Shown: positions 1 through 8,653, numbered from the stretch's first letter. The stretch: DNA of 64,000 nt from Streptomyces sp. NBC_01429 (GCF_036231945.1 NZ_CP109599.1:6289501-6353500), one strand, 5' to 3'. Translations and numbers: made by a program. Notes: a model not told the origin generated them from the letters alone.

Positions 1-419
1 AGCGGCAGCTCCAGCTCCTTGGAGAGCGCGATGGTGCACAGCCGCTGCCGGGTGGGCGCGGTCCGCTCGGCGCGCGCGTACTCCCTGGCGATCATCGACC
101 AGTCGAAGATCGCGTTGTGCGCCACCAGCACCCGCCCGTCGAGCCGCTCCGCCAGCGCACCGGCGATCTCGGGGAAGAGCGGGGCGTCCGCCAGGACATC
201 GGTCGTCAGCCCATGGATCCACACCGGTCCCGGATCGCGCTCCGGGTTGACCAGGGTGTACCAGTGGTCCTCGACGTTGCCCCGGGAATCCAGGCGGTAG
301 ACGGCAGCGGAGACTATCCGGTCGTCGCGGGCGAGCCCGGTGGTCTCGACGTCGACGACCGCGTACCCCTCGGGGTAGGCGGTCGGCCAGGTCGCTGCTG
401 TCGTTTGGTCGTCGAGCAT
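1..419 (-). CDS. DEDDh 3'-5' exonuclease (DnaQ-like), C-terminus outside window
   Basis: Partial gene; only the first 139 residues or so lie in the window. The N-terminal half shows the exonuclease Exo I motif DVETTG near residue 24, followed by the region around HGLTTDVLADAP and VLVAHNAIFDWSM (Exo II-like, with the DEDD aspartate). This is the fold of the DNA polymerase III epsilon proofreading family; free-standing copies in actinomycetes hydrolyse single-stranded ends in repair or RNA trimming. The ATG lacks a clear Shine-Dalgarno sequence. A TATTCT hexamer lies 8 bases upstream of it (428-433 on the opposite strand), so the mRNA may be leaderless. The C-terminal HxxxxD motif is not visible because the gene runs off the left edge. 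The exact substrate is unknown. Confidence 0.85.
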   Translation of the reverse strand, partial: MLDDQTTAATWPTAYPEGYAVVDVETTGLARDDRIVSAAVYRLDSRGNVEDHWYTLVNPERDPGPVWIHGLTTDVLADAPLFPEIAGALAERLDGRVLVAHNAIFDWSMIAREYARAERTAPTRQRLCTIALSKELELP

Positions 420-598
420 GGTCACAGAGAATACGGGCCGCCACCGACAGCCACACAGCCCGGTCCACCACCGGCCGCCCCGGCCGCCGCCCGACAATTC
501 ATCGCGTCAAGGCCCTTACGGGGGACGGTGAGCAGCCACGCCGCCGCCCGGTCCCGCGCCACCGGCCCCTCCCGCCCCGGCCGTGAGACGCTCCCTCG

Positions 599-1315
599 GT
601 GACCGACACCACCACCCACGAGGGCGAACCGCACAGCGGCGCCCTCGGCTCCCGCCTCAACTGGCTGCGCGCCGCGGTCCTCGGCGCCAACGACGGCATC
701 GTCTCCACCGCCGGCATCGTGGTCGGCGTGGCCGGGGCCACCGGTTCGCGCACCACTCTCCTGACGGCCGGTCTCGCCGGGCTGCTGGCCGGGTCGATGT
801 CGATGGCGGCGGGGGAGTACGTATCGGTGTCCACCCAGCGCGACTCGGAGAAGGCCGCGCTGGACCTGGAGCGCCGCGAACTGCGCGAGCAGCCGCAGGC
901 CGAACTCGACGAACTCACCGGGATGCTGGCCGACCGCGGCCTCTCCGAGGACGTCGCGCGCGAGGCGGCGGAACAACTCACCCGCCGCGACGCCCTGCGG
1001 GCCCACGCGCGCGTGGAACTGGGCATCGACCCCGACGCCCTCACCAACCCCTGGCACGCGGCGGGCGCCAGCTTCCTCGCCTTCACGGCGGGCGCGCTGC
1101 TGCCGCTGCTCGCGATGGTCCTGCCCCCGGCCTCCCTGCGGCTGACGGTCACGGTCGTCTCCGTACTGGCCGCGCTCGCCCTGACGGGCTGGGGCAGCGC
1201 CCGCCTCGGCGCGACGGCGCTGCGCCCGGCGCTGCTGCGGAACACGGGGGGCGGGGCGCTGGCGATGGGGGTGACGTACGCGGCGGGGACGTTGCTGGGG
1301 GCGGCGGGGGTCTAG
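599..1315 (+). CDS. VIT1/CCC1 family membrane protein (iron/manganese transporter-like)
   Basis: 238 residues, GTG start. The N-terminal block NWLRAAVLGANDGIVSTAGI and the following glycine/serine-rich helix with AGSMSMAAGEYVSVSTQRDSE are the family signature. A charged cytoplasmic metal-binding segment (residues 85-150, many Glu/Asp/Arg) is followed by three C-terminal hydrophobic helices. Yeast and plant relatives load iron or manganese into vacuoles; bacterial members are presumed metal exporters. The stop TAG lies in a CTAG tetramer that forms the left edge of a MITE-like insertion, and the convergent gene to the right ends in the other copy of the same tetramer. Family assignment is firm; the metal is inferred. 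Confidence 0.9.
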   Translation: MTDTTTHEGEPHSGALGSRLNWLRAAVLGANDGIVSTAGIVVGVAGATGSRTTLLTAGLAGLLAGSMSMAAGEYVSVSTQRDSEKAALDLERRELREQPQAELDELTGMLADRGLSEDVAREAAEQLTRRDALRAHARVELGIDPDALTNPWHAAGASFLAFTAGALLPLLAMVLPPASLRLTVTVVSVLAALALTGWGSARLGATALRPALLRNTGGGALAMGVTYAAGTLLGAAGV

Positions 1316-1492
1316 GGCGTGTTTCGAAAGTCCCGCCTGGCTCGCGACGCCTGGCACGCACGCTCGCCGCGTTGTCGGAGTCGTCCAAGTACGTCCAGTA
1401 CGAGGACGATCCTCCGCCTTGCGATCGCACGCACCAGACGCCGCGAGCCCCGCCCTACGGGCGGACGGCGCTACTTTCGAAACACGCCCTAG
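1312..1492. mobile_element. MITE-like non-autonomous element with perfect 20-bp terminal inverted repeats
   Basis: The ends are CTAGGGCGTGTTTCGAAAGT (1312-1331) and its exact reverse complement (1473-1492). Subterminal sequences are also inversely related: the segment around 1337-1365 (GGCTCGCGACGCCTGGCACGC) matches imperfectly the reverse complement of 1428-1455, so most of the element could fold into one long hairpin. There is no ORF with transposase features. CTAG at both ends is consistent with a 4-bp target duplication, but CTAG is itself a palindrome, so it cannot be separated from the inverted repeat. IS5-type elements are known to favour such tetramers. I recall similar repeats scattered in Streptomyces genomes, but the family is not identified here. 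Confidence 0.75.
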
Positions 1493-3424
1493 TCGGGGTC
1501 GCGGATGACGCGGCCGGGCGGGAAGAGGTCTTCGCCGGTCACGGGGGTGTCGTCAGGACTGATGGTGAGGTGCTCCAGGCCGGCCGGCGGAGCCAGGTTC
1601 AGCGCAGGTCCTGACCGGCCGCAGCTGAAGAGCCAGAGCGTGGTGCGGACGGACAGATAGCACCGCTCCCAGCCGTGGCCAGACAGAATAGCTTTGGCGT
1701 ACGACGCGCTGTCGAACGAACTCCATGCCTCGGAAACCTCGTCGGCCGCCCACGGCCGCGCATCCTCCCGGAACCGTGAGATCACGGCCAGGGCGGCGTC
1801 CCCCTTGATGAGTGCCGCCGTTCGCACCACCGCGCCCGCCGTGCGCTTGTCCAGCCCCTCCGGCCCCGGCAGCAGCTCGACGACCCAGTTCCCCGACCTT
1901 CGCCAGCTCCTCCGCGTCCCGCGTCCCGCGCGGCGGCACCAGCGCGCCCGTCCGCCGCTCCACCTCGCCCCGTACCCCCGGATCCAGCTCCGGCGCGTGC
2001 TCCAGGCAGGTGGCCGCCAGCAGCACCAGCCGGTTGCGCAGCCGGGGCGCGCGGTCGGCCCGTCGCGGCAACCCCTTCAGCAGGCGCGCCCGTTCGTCCA
2101 CGCGCGCGTGGCCCACCGCCATCCGCACCACGTCGTCCCACTGGTCGTCGTGCGCGCTGCTCACCAGCACGCCGAAGTCCCTCGACTCGACCGCCGCCTT
2201 CGCGCCCAGGTAGTCCTGGAAGGTGCGGTGGACGAAATCGACGGCGCCCGGGACCGGTTCGCGGAGCAGGCCGCCGCGGATCAGCAGGTGCTGGAAGACG
2301 TGTTCCGCCTCGCCCGCCACCTGCGGCATCGCGGCCAGCCACTCGCCGATCATCTCCACGGCCTCGTCCCGCGCCGCCTCCACCTGGTCGTTGCGGATCA
2401 GCCAGTACGCGAGGCGCTGGAGCAGGGCCGTCTGCTCGTCGCGGGTGAGGGTGACGCCCTCGCCGCCCTGGATCTCGCGTTCCGTATCCCTTCGCACCAG
2501 CAGCATTTCGAGCGCCGCGTCATACAACTCCTCGCGCGCTCGCGGAAGTTGCATCCGGCGGTCCCGGTTCAGGGCGCAGAGCAGCGCGCACATCAGCGGG
2601 TTCGTCGCCAGCCGCCCCAGACCACGGCGCGTGGTCGCGGCGTGCATGAGGGACTTCTCGTACGTGTCGAGCCGCCCGCGCTCGTCGTCCGCGCGGCACT
2701 CCAGCCGGGCCGCGTCGTGCCAGTGGCCGACGAACGAGCCGAGCGCCTCCCGTTCCATCGGCAGCAGCGAGTGCGCCATGAAGCCCGGCCCGGACAGCCA
2801 GTCCACGGGCACGGCGGACGGGCGGGTCGTCACCACGTACCGCGCCCTGGGGAACGCCGCCACCAGGGACTTCAGCCAGGCTTCCGTACGCGCCCGCAGC
2901 CGCGTCGGCACCTCGTCCACGCCGTCGACCAGGACCAGCGCCCGGTCCTCCGTCAGCAGGGACTCCGCCCAGGGTCCCGCCGGGGTCAGCGGGACCCCCG
3001 CCGCCCGCAGGAAGTCCTCCGGCACCGGGAGGGTCTCCGACGCGGTGAAGGCGCGCAGCCGCAGGACGAAGGGGACGCACTGGTTCCAGTCCGCCAGCTC
3101 GGGGACGAAGCCGCGCCGGGCGGCGGTCACAGCCAGCCACTGCACCAGCGTGCTCTTGCCCGAACCGGCCGCCCCGCGCAGCAGCAGCCGGTCCGCGCCC
3201 GCCAGGGCCTGTTCGGTGGTGAGCGTGGCGGGGCCGACGCGCGGCAGCCCCGGGATCTCCCGCTCGCCGCTCATGGCGAGGCTGATGCAGGCGGTGTCCA
3301 GGGGCAGTTCGCGGCTCGACCGGCCCAGCGTCAGCCCGAACAGCTCCAGTCGGCCGTGGGTCTCGGTCGCATACGCCGCGTACCGGCGCTCGAAGTCGAG
3401 CGCGCCCGCGTCCGCGCGCGGCTA
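1489..3424 (-). pseudogene. NACHT-type NTPase, 5'-truncated and frameshifted
   Basis: Reading leftwards, the protein has a Walker A GAAGSGKST (residue ~34 counted from the only ATG, at 3274), a Walker B/NACHT motif LVLVDGVDEVPTR, and the following RYVVTTRPS sensor region, winged-helix and helical repeats. At 1891-1894 a GGGG run shifts frame. Skipping one G joins EELAKVG to NWVVELLPGPEGL, which continues in the downstream frame and ends ...PPGRVIRDPD at the TAG in the MITE edge. Upstream of the ATG at 3274, 49 in-frame codons still read like the conserved linker (FERRYAAYATETHGRLELFG) but contain no start before a TAG at 3422-3424. The N-terminal effector domain is therefore missing. NACHT ATPases include anti-phage and developmental signalling proteins; this copy is probably dead unless both lesions are sequencing errors. 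Confidence 0.75.
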
Positions 3425-3473
3425 CAAGGCCATGGACGAGCGCATCGCCCTCAAGGTGCTCGTCACGATGTGA
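3412..3473 (+). pseudogene. Possible 3' remnant of a zinc-type alcohol dehydrogenase
   Basis: The last codons before a TGA read GYKAMDERIALKVLVTM. This resembles the end of medium-chain zinc-dependent alcohol dehydrogenases, where a GY.AMDER..LKVL tail closes the catalytic domain. Everything upstream in this frame is the antisense of the NACHT gene, and the NACHT reading frame stops within the same few bases (3422). The two gene fragments therefore meet at about 3412-3424. This is what a rearrangement joining the middle of one gene to the end of another would leave. The match is from memory of a short tail and could be chance. Confidence 0.35.
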
Positions 3474-3526
3474 TCTGTACCCGGGTGACCTGTACGCGGT
3501 GATCTGTACGCGGTGACCCGTACGTG
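3470..3526. repeat. Four tandem 14-bp repeats
   Basis: Consecutive copies of GTGATCTGTACGCG-like units begin at 3470, 3485 (one extra G before it), 3499 and 3513. They differ only at a few positions (GTGATCTGTACCCG, GTGACCTGTACGCG, GTGATCTGTACGCG, GTGACCCGTACGTG). The array starts on the last base before the stop of the dehydrogenase-like remnant and ends just before the subtilase terminator. Slippage is the likely origin. Confidence 0.8.
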
Positions 3527-3538
3527 ATGACCCAAGGC

Positions 3539-3572
3539 CGCGGGCCGCCCCCGCCGAGGGGGACGGCCCGCG
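3539..3572 (-). terminator. Hairpin terminator of the subtilase gene
   Basis: CGCGGGCCG and CGGCCCGCG flank a C5/G5 inner stem, making a long GC hairpin 22 bases downstream of the subtilase stop codon. There is no T-run, as is usual in Streptomyces. Confidence 0.7.
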
Positions 3573-3594
3573 GTGTGTGTCGCGCCGGACGCTC

Positions 3595-5163
3595 CTACTT
3601 GCGTACCGCCGCCAGGGCGTCGACCAGACCCGCCCCGTAGAAGCTGTTGTAGTTCTTGCCGCCGGTGCACACGGCGTCGATCTCGCCGTCACCGTCGATG
3701 TCGTACGCCTCCGGGCAGACCACCGGGGTGGCCTGGACCTTCAGCAGCGCCTTGATGGCCGCCGCCGACGCGTGCGGGTGCGTCGACTTCAGCAGCGCCG
3801 CCACGCCCGCGACATGCGGGGAGGCCATCGACGTACCGGCCATGTAGCCCCACGAGCCGCCCGGCAGCGGGCCGAGGATCAGACCGCTGGTCGCCGGGGG
3901 AGCCGGGGTCTGGTAGCGGGTGGAGTCGCCACCGGGGGCCGCGACGTCGATGACGCCGAGACCGTGGTTGGAGAAGGACGACTTCAGGCCCTTCGCACCG
4001 GTGGAGGCGACCGTGACGACACCCGGCAGCTGGGTCGGGATGTCGAAGCACTTGGCCGGGTCGATGACACGGTCACCGGGGGTGGAGTCGTTCGGGCTGG
4101 ACGAGTCGGCGATCGAGTGGGACGCGAGGTCGTAGTTCTCGTTGCCCGCCGCGGCCACGTTGACCGTGCCCTTCGACTCCGCGTACCGGGTGGCCCGGGT
4201 GATCGCGTCGACCAGGGCCTTCTGGTCCGGGTCGTTCAGGCAGTTGAAGTACCACGGGTCGGTGTAATAGCTGTTGTTCGTCACGTCGATGCCGTGCTCG
4301 GCGGCCCAGACGAAGCTGCACACGACGGCCTCGGCGTAGAAGTAGCCGGCCGGCGTGGACGCCTTGATGCCCGCCACCTTCACGCCCGGCGCCACACCGG
4401 TGACGCCGATGCCGTTCTTCGCGGCGGCGATCTCGCCCGCCACATGCGTGCCGTGCGGGCTCTCCCCGGCGGTCGGCCGCCAGGCGCCGTCCGTCGTGTC
4501 GGGCTTGCCGCTCACGCAGTTGACCGACGCCGCGCGGTTGAAGTTCGGCGCGAGGTCCGGGTGGGTGTCGTCGACCCCCGTGTCGATGACCCCGACGGTG
4601 ACCTTGGAGCTGCCCAGCGTCTTCTGGTGCGCCTTGTCCGCGTTGATGGCGGGCAGGTCCCACTGCAACGGCTCCAGCGGGTCCGGCTCGTCCGCCGCGC
4701 CTGACCTGGCGGACGCCGCCTTCGACGCCTTCGCCGTGGCCGCCGTCGCCGCCTCGACCTGCTCGGCCGTCAGCTCCTGGGGCGTACCGATGTCCGTGGT
4801 CGACTGCGAGGGCAGCGGCGCGGTGCGGGTGGCACCGGCCGACAGCACACCGGGGGTCCTGCGCACGGTCTTCGCGAAGTCCGGGTTCTGCGAGGTGGCG
4901 ACGGTGACGCCTATCCGGTCATAGGTCGTCACCACCGTGCCGCCGGCCCGGTCTATCGCCTTCGCGACCGACTTGGCCGTCAGGACGCCGCCGTACGTGT
5001 TCACCACGTACGACAGCTTCGGACCGTCCGTCACGACCGGCGTGGGTCCGCCCGCGGGGGCGGCCGACGCCGAGGCCGCGGGCAGGAAGCCGAGCGAGAC
5101 GGTGAGTGCCAGACCTACGGGCAGTGCGAGTGCGCGCCGCCGTCTGGATCCCAGATGAGCCAT
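3595..5163 (-). CDS. Secreted subtilisin-like serine protease (peptidase S8)
   Basis: 522 residues. The twin-arginine-like or Sec signal peptide (GSRRRRALALPVGLALTVSL, likely cut after ASASA near residue 34) is followed by an inhibitor-like propeptide (about 48-120). The catalytic domain carries Asp194 in VIDTGVDD, His237 in HGTHVAGE, oxyanion Asn341 in AAAGNEN and Ser445 in GTSMASPHVAG. A calcium-loop-like DIDGDGEIDAVCTGG lies near the C-terminus. Cysteines at about 206/219, 282/308, 372 and near the end suggest disulfides, consistent with export. The start ATG follows GGAGA at 5 bases. The gene is divergent from the DUF485/symporter pair and probably acts outside the cell in protein breakdown or surface processing. 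Confidence 0.93.
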   Translation of the reverse strand: MAHLGSRRRRALALPVGLALTVSLGFLPAASASAAPAGGPTPVVTDGPKLSYVVNTYGGVLTAKSVAKAIDRAGGTVVTTYDRIGVTVATSQNPDFAKTVRRTPGVLSAGATRTAPLPSQSTTDIGTPQELTAEQVEAATAATAKASKAASARSGAADEPDPLEPLQWDLPAINADKAHQKTLGSSKVTVGVIDTGVDDTHPDLAPNFNRAASVNCVSGKPDTTDGAWRPTAGESPHGTHVAGEIAAAKNGIGVTGVAPGVKVAGIKASTPAGYFYAEAVVCSFVWAAEHGIDVTNNSYYTDPWYFNCLNDPDQKALVDAITRATRYAESKGTVNVAAAGNENYDLASHSIADSSSPNDSTPGDRVIDPAKCFDIPTQLPGVVTVASTGAKGLKSSFSNHGLGVIDVAAPGGDSTRYQTPAPPATSGLILGPLPGGSWGYMAGTSMASPHVAGVAALLKSTHPHASAAAIKALLKVQATPVVCPEAYDIDGDGEIDAVCTGGKNYNSFYGAGLVDALAAVRK

Positions 5164-5415
5164 GGGTTCTCCACATCATCCTTGAGAGCCGCCCCCGCGC
5201 AGGCTGCGCTTGGACGGGTACATGACCAGTGAAGCTATCGCTGATCAGCGGTGCTCTTCAATCGTTCCCCGGAATCATTTCCGGAAGAAAAAGCCCGGGG
5301 TTGAACCGCGTCGCCGCGGCTCCCGTGCCGTTGTCAGGGGGACGAGCGTCCGTCCGACTCTGTGAGGTCTTCCCCCGTGTCCCACTCCACCGCACCCGCG
5401 TCACGAGGAGATTCC

Positions 5416-5793
5416 GTGGCATCCGATGCCCCGCCGCCCGAGCCCGTGCCGGACCCTTCCTCCCCTGCCACGCCGGCCGGGCCCACGACGGCCCAGTTCG
5501 TCGAGGTGCAGGAGAGCGCCGAGTTCGCCGAACTGCGCCGTACTTACCGCTCCTTCGCCTTTCCCCTGACCGTCGCCTTCATCGCCTGGTACCTGCTGTA
5601 CGTGCTGCTGTCCAACTACGCGGGCGGCTTCATGGGCACCAAGGTCTTCGGCAACATCAACGTCGCGCTGATCCTCGGTCTCGCGCAGTTCGTCACCACC
5701 TTCCTGATCGCCTGGATCTACTCGCGGCACGCGGCCCGCCGGCTCGACCCGGGCGCGCAGGCCATCAAGTCCCGTATGGAGGCGGACGCATGA
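5416..5793 (+). CDS. DUF485 membrane protein, partner of the downstream symporter
   Basis: 125 residues from a GTG that has GAGGAG five bases upstream; an earlier in-frame start at 5362 has no ribosome site. The N-terminal 45 residues are Pro/Ala/Ser-rich. Two hydrophobic helices follow (AFPLTVAFIAWYLLYVLLS and NVALILGLAQFVTTFLIAWIY) with the DUF485 core FAELRRTYRSFAFP and the ending YSRHAARRLDP. DUF485 proteins (YjcH-like) are encoded next to acetate/pyruvate sodium-solute symporters and probably assist them. The stop overlaps the symporter ATG (ATGA), so the two are translationally coupled. Confidence 0.9.
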   Translation: MASDAPPPEPVPDPSSPATPAGPTTAQFVEVQESAEFAELRRTYRSFAFPLTVAFIAWYLLYVLLSNYAGGFMGTKVFGNINVALILGLAQFVTTFLIAWIYSRHAARRLDPGAQAIKSRMEADA

Positions 5794-7448
5794 GCCACCC
5801 GGTCGCATTCATGAGCGGGCCCGCCGAGGTGCCCCTCCAGCTCGCCGCCGCCGGGGACGCCAGCGAGCACCGGCCGCTGATCATCACGCTCTTCGGGCTG
5901 TTCGTCGTCGCCACCCTGATCATCACCGTCTGGGCCGGCCGCCAGACCAAGAGCGCCTCCGACTTCTACGCGGGCGGCCGGCAGTTCACCGGCTTCCAGA
6001 ACGGTCTGGCGGTCTCCGGCGACTACATGTCCGCCGCGTCGTTCCTCGGCATCGCCGGAGCCATCGCCCTCTTCGGATACGACGGCTTCCTCTACTCCAT
6101 CGGATTCCTCGTGGCCTGGCTGGTGGCGCTGCTGCTGGTCGCGGAGCCGCTGCGCAACTCCGGCCGGTACACGATGGGCGACGTCCTCGCGTACCGCATG
6201 CGCCAGCGCCCGGTCCGTACGGCCGCCGGCGCCTCCACCATCGTCGTGTCGATCTTCTATCTGCTGGCGCAGATGGCCGGCGCGGGCGTGCTGGTCTCGC
6301 TGCTGCTCGGCATCACCAGCGACGCCGGGAAGATCGCCATCGTCGCGCTGGTCGGCCTGCTGATGATCGTGTACGTCACGATCGGCGGCATGAAGGGCAC
6401 CACCTGGGTGCAGATGGTCAAGGCCGTCCTGCTCATCGCGGGCACCTTGCTGATCACTTTCCTCATCCTGCTGAAGTTCCACTTCAACCTCTCCGACCTG
6501 CTGGGCTCGGCGGCGAGCAACAGCGGCAAGGGCGCGGCCTTCCTGGAGCCGGGGCTCAAGTACGGAGCCACCGCGACCTCGAAGCTGGACTTCATCTCTC
6601 TGGGCATCGCCCTCGTGCTCGGTACGGCGGGGCTGCCGCACATCCTGATCCGCTTCTACACCGTTCCGACCGCGAAGGCCGCCCGGAAGTCGGTCATCTG
6701 GGCCATCGGCATCATCGGGGCCTTCTATCTGATGACCATCGTGCTCGGCTTCGGCGCGGCCGCCCTGCTCAAGCCCGGCGACATCATCGCCTCCAACAAG
6801 GCGGGCAATACGGCGGCGCCACTGGCCGCCCTGGAGATCGGCGGTGGCGCGGGCTCGACCGGCGGCGCGATCCTGCTGGCGGTGATCTCGGCCGTCGCGT
6901 TCGCCACCATCCTCGCGGTGGTCGCGGGCCTGACGCTGGCGTCCTCGTCGTCGTTCGCGCACGACATCTACGCCAATGTCATCCGCAAGGGTGAGGCGAC
7001 CGAGCAGGAAGAGGTACGGGCCGCCCGCTGGGCGACCGTCGCCATCGGCATCGTCTCCATCGCGCTCGGCGCCCTCGCCCGCGATCTGAACGTGGCGGGA
7101 CTGGTCGCGCTCGCCTTCGCCGTCGCGGCCTCGGCCAATCTGCCGACGCTCCTGTACAGCCTCTTCTGGAAGAAATTCACCACACGGGGCGCCCTGTGGT
7201 CGATCTACGGCGGCCTGGCCTCGTCCGTCCTGCTGGTGCTGTTCTCGCCGGTCGTCTCGGGGAAGCCCACCTCGATGTTCCCCGGCGTCGACTTCCACTT
7301 CTTCCCGCTGGAGAACCCCGGACTGATCTCGATCCCGCTGGGCTTCCTGCTCGGCTGGCTGGGGACCGTCCTGTCGAAGGAGGAGCCAGACAAGGGCAAG
7401 TACGCGGAGCTGGAGGTCAAGTCCCTCACCGGTACCGGAGCGCACTGA
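5790..7448 (+). CDS. Sodium/solute symporter, ActP/MctC-type monocarboxylate transporter
   Basis: 552 residues with about 13 hydrophobic helices. SSS-family signatures are visible: DFYAGGRQFTGFQNGLAVSGDY near the N-terminus, the long loop after SGRYTMGDVLAYRMRQRPVR, the GGMKGTTWVQMVKAV motif, and GTAGLPHILIRFYTV around residue 275. The start ATG overlaps the DUF485 stop and has GGAGG eight bases upstream. With a DUF485 partner, the likely substrate is acetate or another short monocarboxylate such as propionate or pyruvate, imported with sodium or protons. Substrate choice is inference from family and context. Confidence 0.9.
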   Translation: MSHPVAFMSGPAEVPLQLAAAGDASEHRPLIITLFGLFVVATLIITVWAGRQTKSASDFYAGGRQFTGFQNGLAVSGDYMSAASFLGIAGAIALFGYDGFLYSIGFLVAWLVALLLVAEPLRNSGRYTMGDVLAYRMRQRPVRTAAGASTIVVSIFYLLAQMAGAGVLVSLLLGITSDAGKIAIVALVGLLMIVYVTIGGMKGTTWVQMVKAVLLIAGTLLITFLILLKFHFNLSDLLGSAASNSGKGAAFLEPGLKYGATATSKLDFISLGIALVLGTAGLPHILIRFYTVPTAKAARKSVIWAIGIIGAFYLMTIVLGFGAAALLKPGDIIASNKAGNTAAPLAALEIGGGAGSTGGAILLAVISAVAFATILAVVAGLTLASSSSFAHDIYANVIRKGEATEQEEVRAARWATVAIGIVSIALGALARDLNVAGLVALAFAVAASANLPTLLYSLFWKKFTTRGALWSIYGGLASSVLLVLFSPVVSGKPTSMFPGVDFHFFPLENPGLISIPLGFLLGWLGTVLSKEEPDKGKYAELEVKSLTGTGAH

Positions 7449-7477
7449 CCCCCTGCGCCCCTCCCGGCGCCGGCCCC

Positions 7478-7511
7478 GGGCCGTACGTCCACGCTCCTGG
7501 ACGTACGGCCC
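7478..7511 (+). terminator. Terminator after the symporter gene
   Basis: A perfect 14-bp stem, GGGCCGTACGTCCA with TGGACGTACGGCCC, encloses a 6-base loop 30 bases past the symporter stop. There is no T-run. Confidence 0.75.
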
Positions 7512-7639
7512 CCGGCGGTGTCAGTGGTCTGACGTAGGCTCGGACGTGTCCGAGCCGCACACAGGGCCGGACACAGGGACCGAACACCGGGGCGCCCACA
7601 GGGCCGCTCCTGGGCCAGTCCATCGGGAGGAGGCTCATC

Positions 7640-8629
7640 GTGCTCATCGACACCTACGGCCGGGTCGCCACCGATCTGCGCGTCTCGCTGACGGACCGCT
7701 GCAATCTGCGGTGTACGTACTGCATGCCGGAGGAGGGCCTCCAGTGGCTCACCAAGTCCGACCTGCTGAGCGACGACGAGATAGTCCGGCTGATCCGTCT
7801 CGCCGTGACGCGTCTGGGCATCACCGAAATCCGCTTCACCGGCGGGGAGCCGCTGCTCAGGCCCGGTCTGGTGGGGATCGTCGAGCGCTGCGCCGCGCTG
7901 GAGCCGCGCCCCAGGATGTCGCTGACCACCAACGGGATCGGTCTCAAGCGCACGGCCGCCGCGCTGCGGGCCGCCGGGCTCGACCGGGTCAACGTCTCCC
8001 TCGACACCCTGCGGCCCGACGCCTTCAAGACCCTCACCCGGCGCGACCGCCACGCGGACGTGCTCGACGGGCTGCGCGCGGCGCACGAGGCGGGGCTGAC
8101 CCCGGTCAAGGTCAACACCGTCCTGATGCCCGGTCTCAACGAGGACGAGGCGCCCGATCTGCTGGCCTGGGCCGTGGAGCACGGCTACGAGCTGCGGTTC
8201 ATCGAGCAGATGCCCCTCGACGCCCAGCACGGCTGGAAGCGCGACGGCATGATTACCGCCGGTGACATCCTCGCCTCGTTGCGTACCCGGTTCACGCTCA
8301 CCGAGGAGGGCGAGAGGGCTCGCGGCTCCGCCCCCGCCGAGCGCTGGCTCGTGGACGGCGGCCCGCACCGCGTCGGGGTCATCGCCTCCGTCACCCGGCC
8401 GTTCTGCGGCGCCTGCGACCGCACCCGGCTGACGGCCGACGGCCAGGTGCGCAACTGTCTGTTCGCCCAGGAGGAGACGGATCTGCGCGCCGCGCTGCGC
8501 TCCGACGCGCCCGACGAGGAGATCGCGCGGCTCTGGAACCTGGCGATGTGGGGAAAGAAGGCCGGTTCTGGTCTGGACGACCCGACGTTCCTTCAGCCGG
8601 ACCGCCCGATGTCGGCCATCGGCGGCTGA
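7640..8629 (+). CDS. moaA: GTP 3',8-cyclase (molybdenum cofactor biosynthesis protein A)
   Basis: 329 residues, GTG start preceded by GGGAGGAGG. It is a radical-SAM enzyme with the first 4Fe-4S ligands Cys21, Cys25 and Cys28 in CNLRCTYC. The second cluster ligands lie in FCGACDRTRLTADGQVRNCLF. The conserved C-terminal GG needed for activity is present (SAIGG). It converts GTP to 3',8-cyclo-dihydro-GTP, the first step of molybdopterin synthesis, working with MoaC. No other moa genes are nearby, so the pathway is dispersed. Length is normal for the family. The 190-base upstream region holds the symporter terminator and no recognisable Moco riboswitch. Confidence 0.96.
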   Translation: MLIDTYGRVATDLRVSLTDRCNLRCTYCMPEEGLQWLTKSDLLSDDEIVRLIRLAVTRLGITEIRFTGGEPLLRPGLVGIVERCAALEPRPRMSLTTNGIGLKRTAAALRAAGLDRVNVSLDTLRPDAFKTLTRRDRHADVLDGLRAAHEAGLTPVKVNTVLMPGLNEDEAPDLLAWAVEHGYELRFIEQMPLDAQHGWKRDGMITAGDILASLRTRFTLTEEGERARGSAPAERWLVDGGPHRVGVIASVTRPFCGACDRTRLTADGQVRNCLFAQEETDLRAALRSDAPDEEIARLWNLAMWGKKAGSGLDDPTFLQPDRPMSAIGG

Positions 8630-8653
8630 ACCGGCGGCCCGGACCTCGGCTCC

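Noticed and set aside
1694..3502. Long plus-strand open frames across the NACHT region
   Set aside because: They are antisense shadows of a high-GC coding gene: composition is Arg/Pro/His-rich with no domain; only the last 17 codons look like a true protein end.
7449..7639. Molybdenum cofactor riboswitch before moaA
   Set aside because: Only the symporter terminator and a short spacer are visible; no conserved core recognised.
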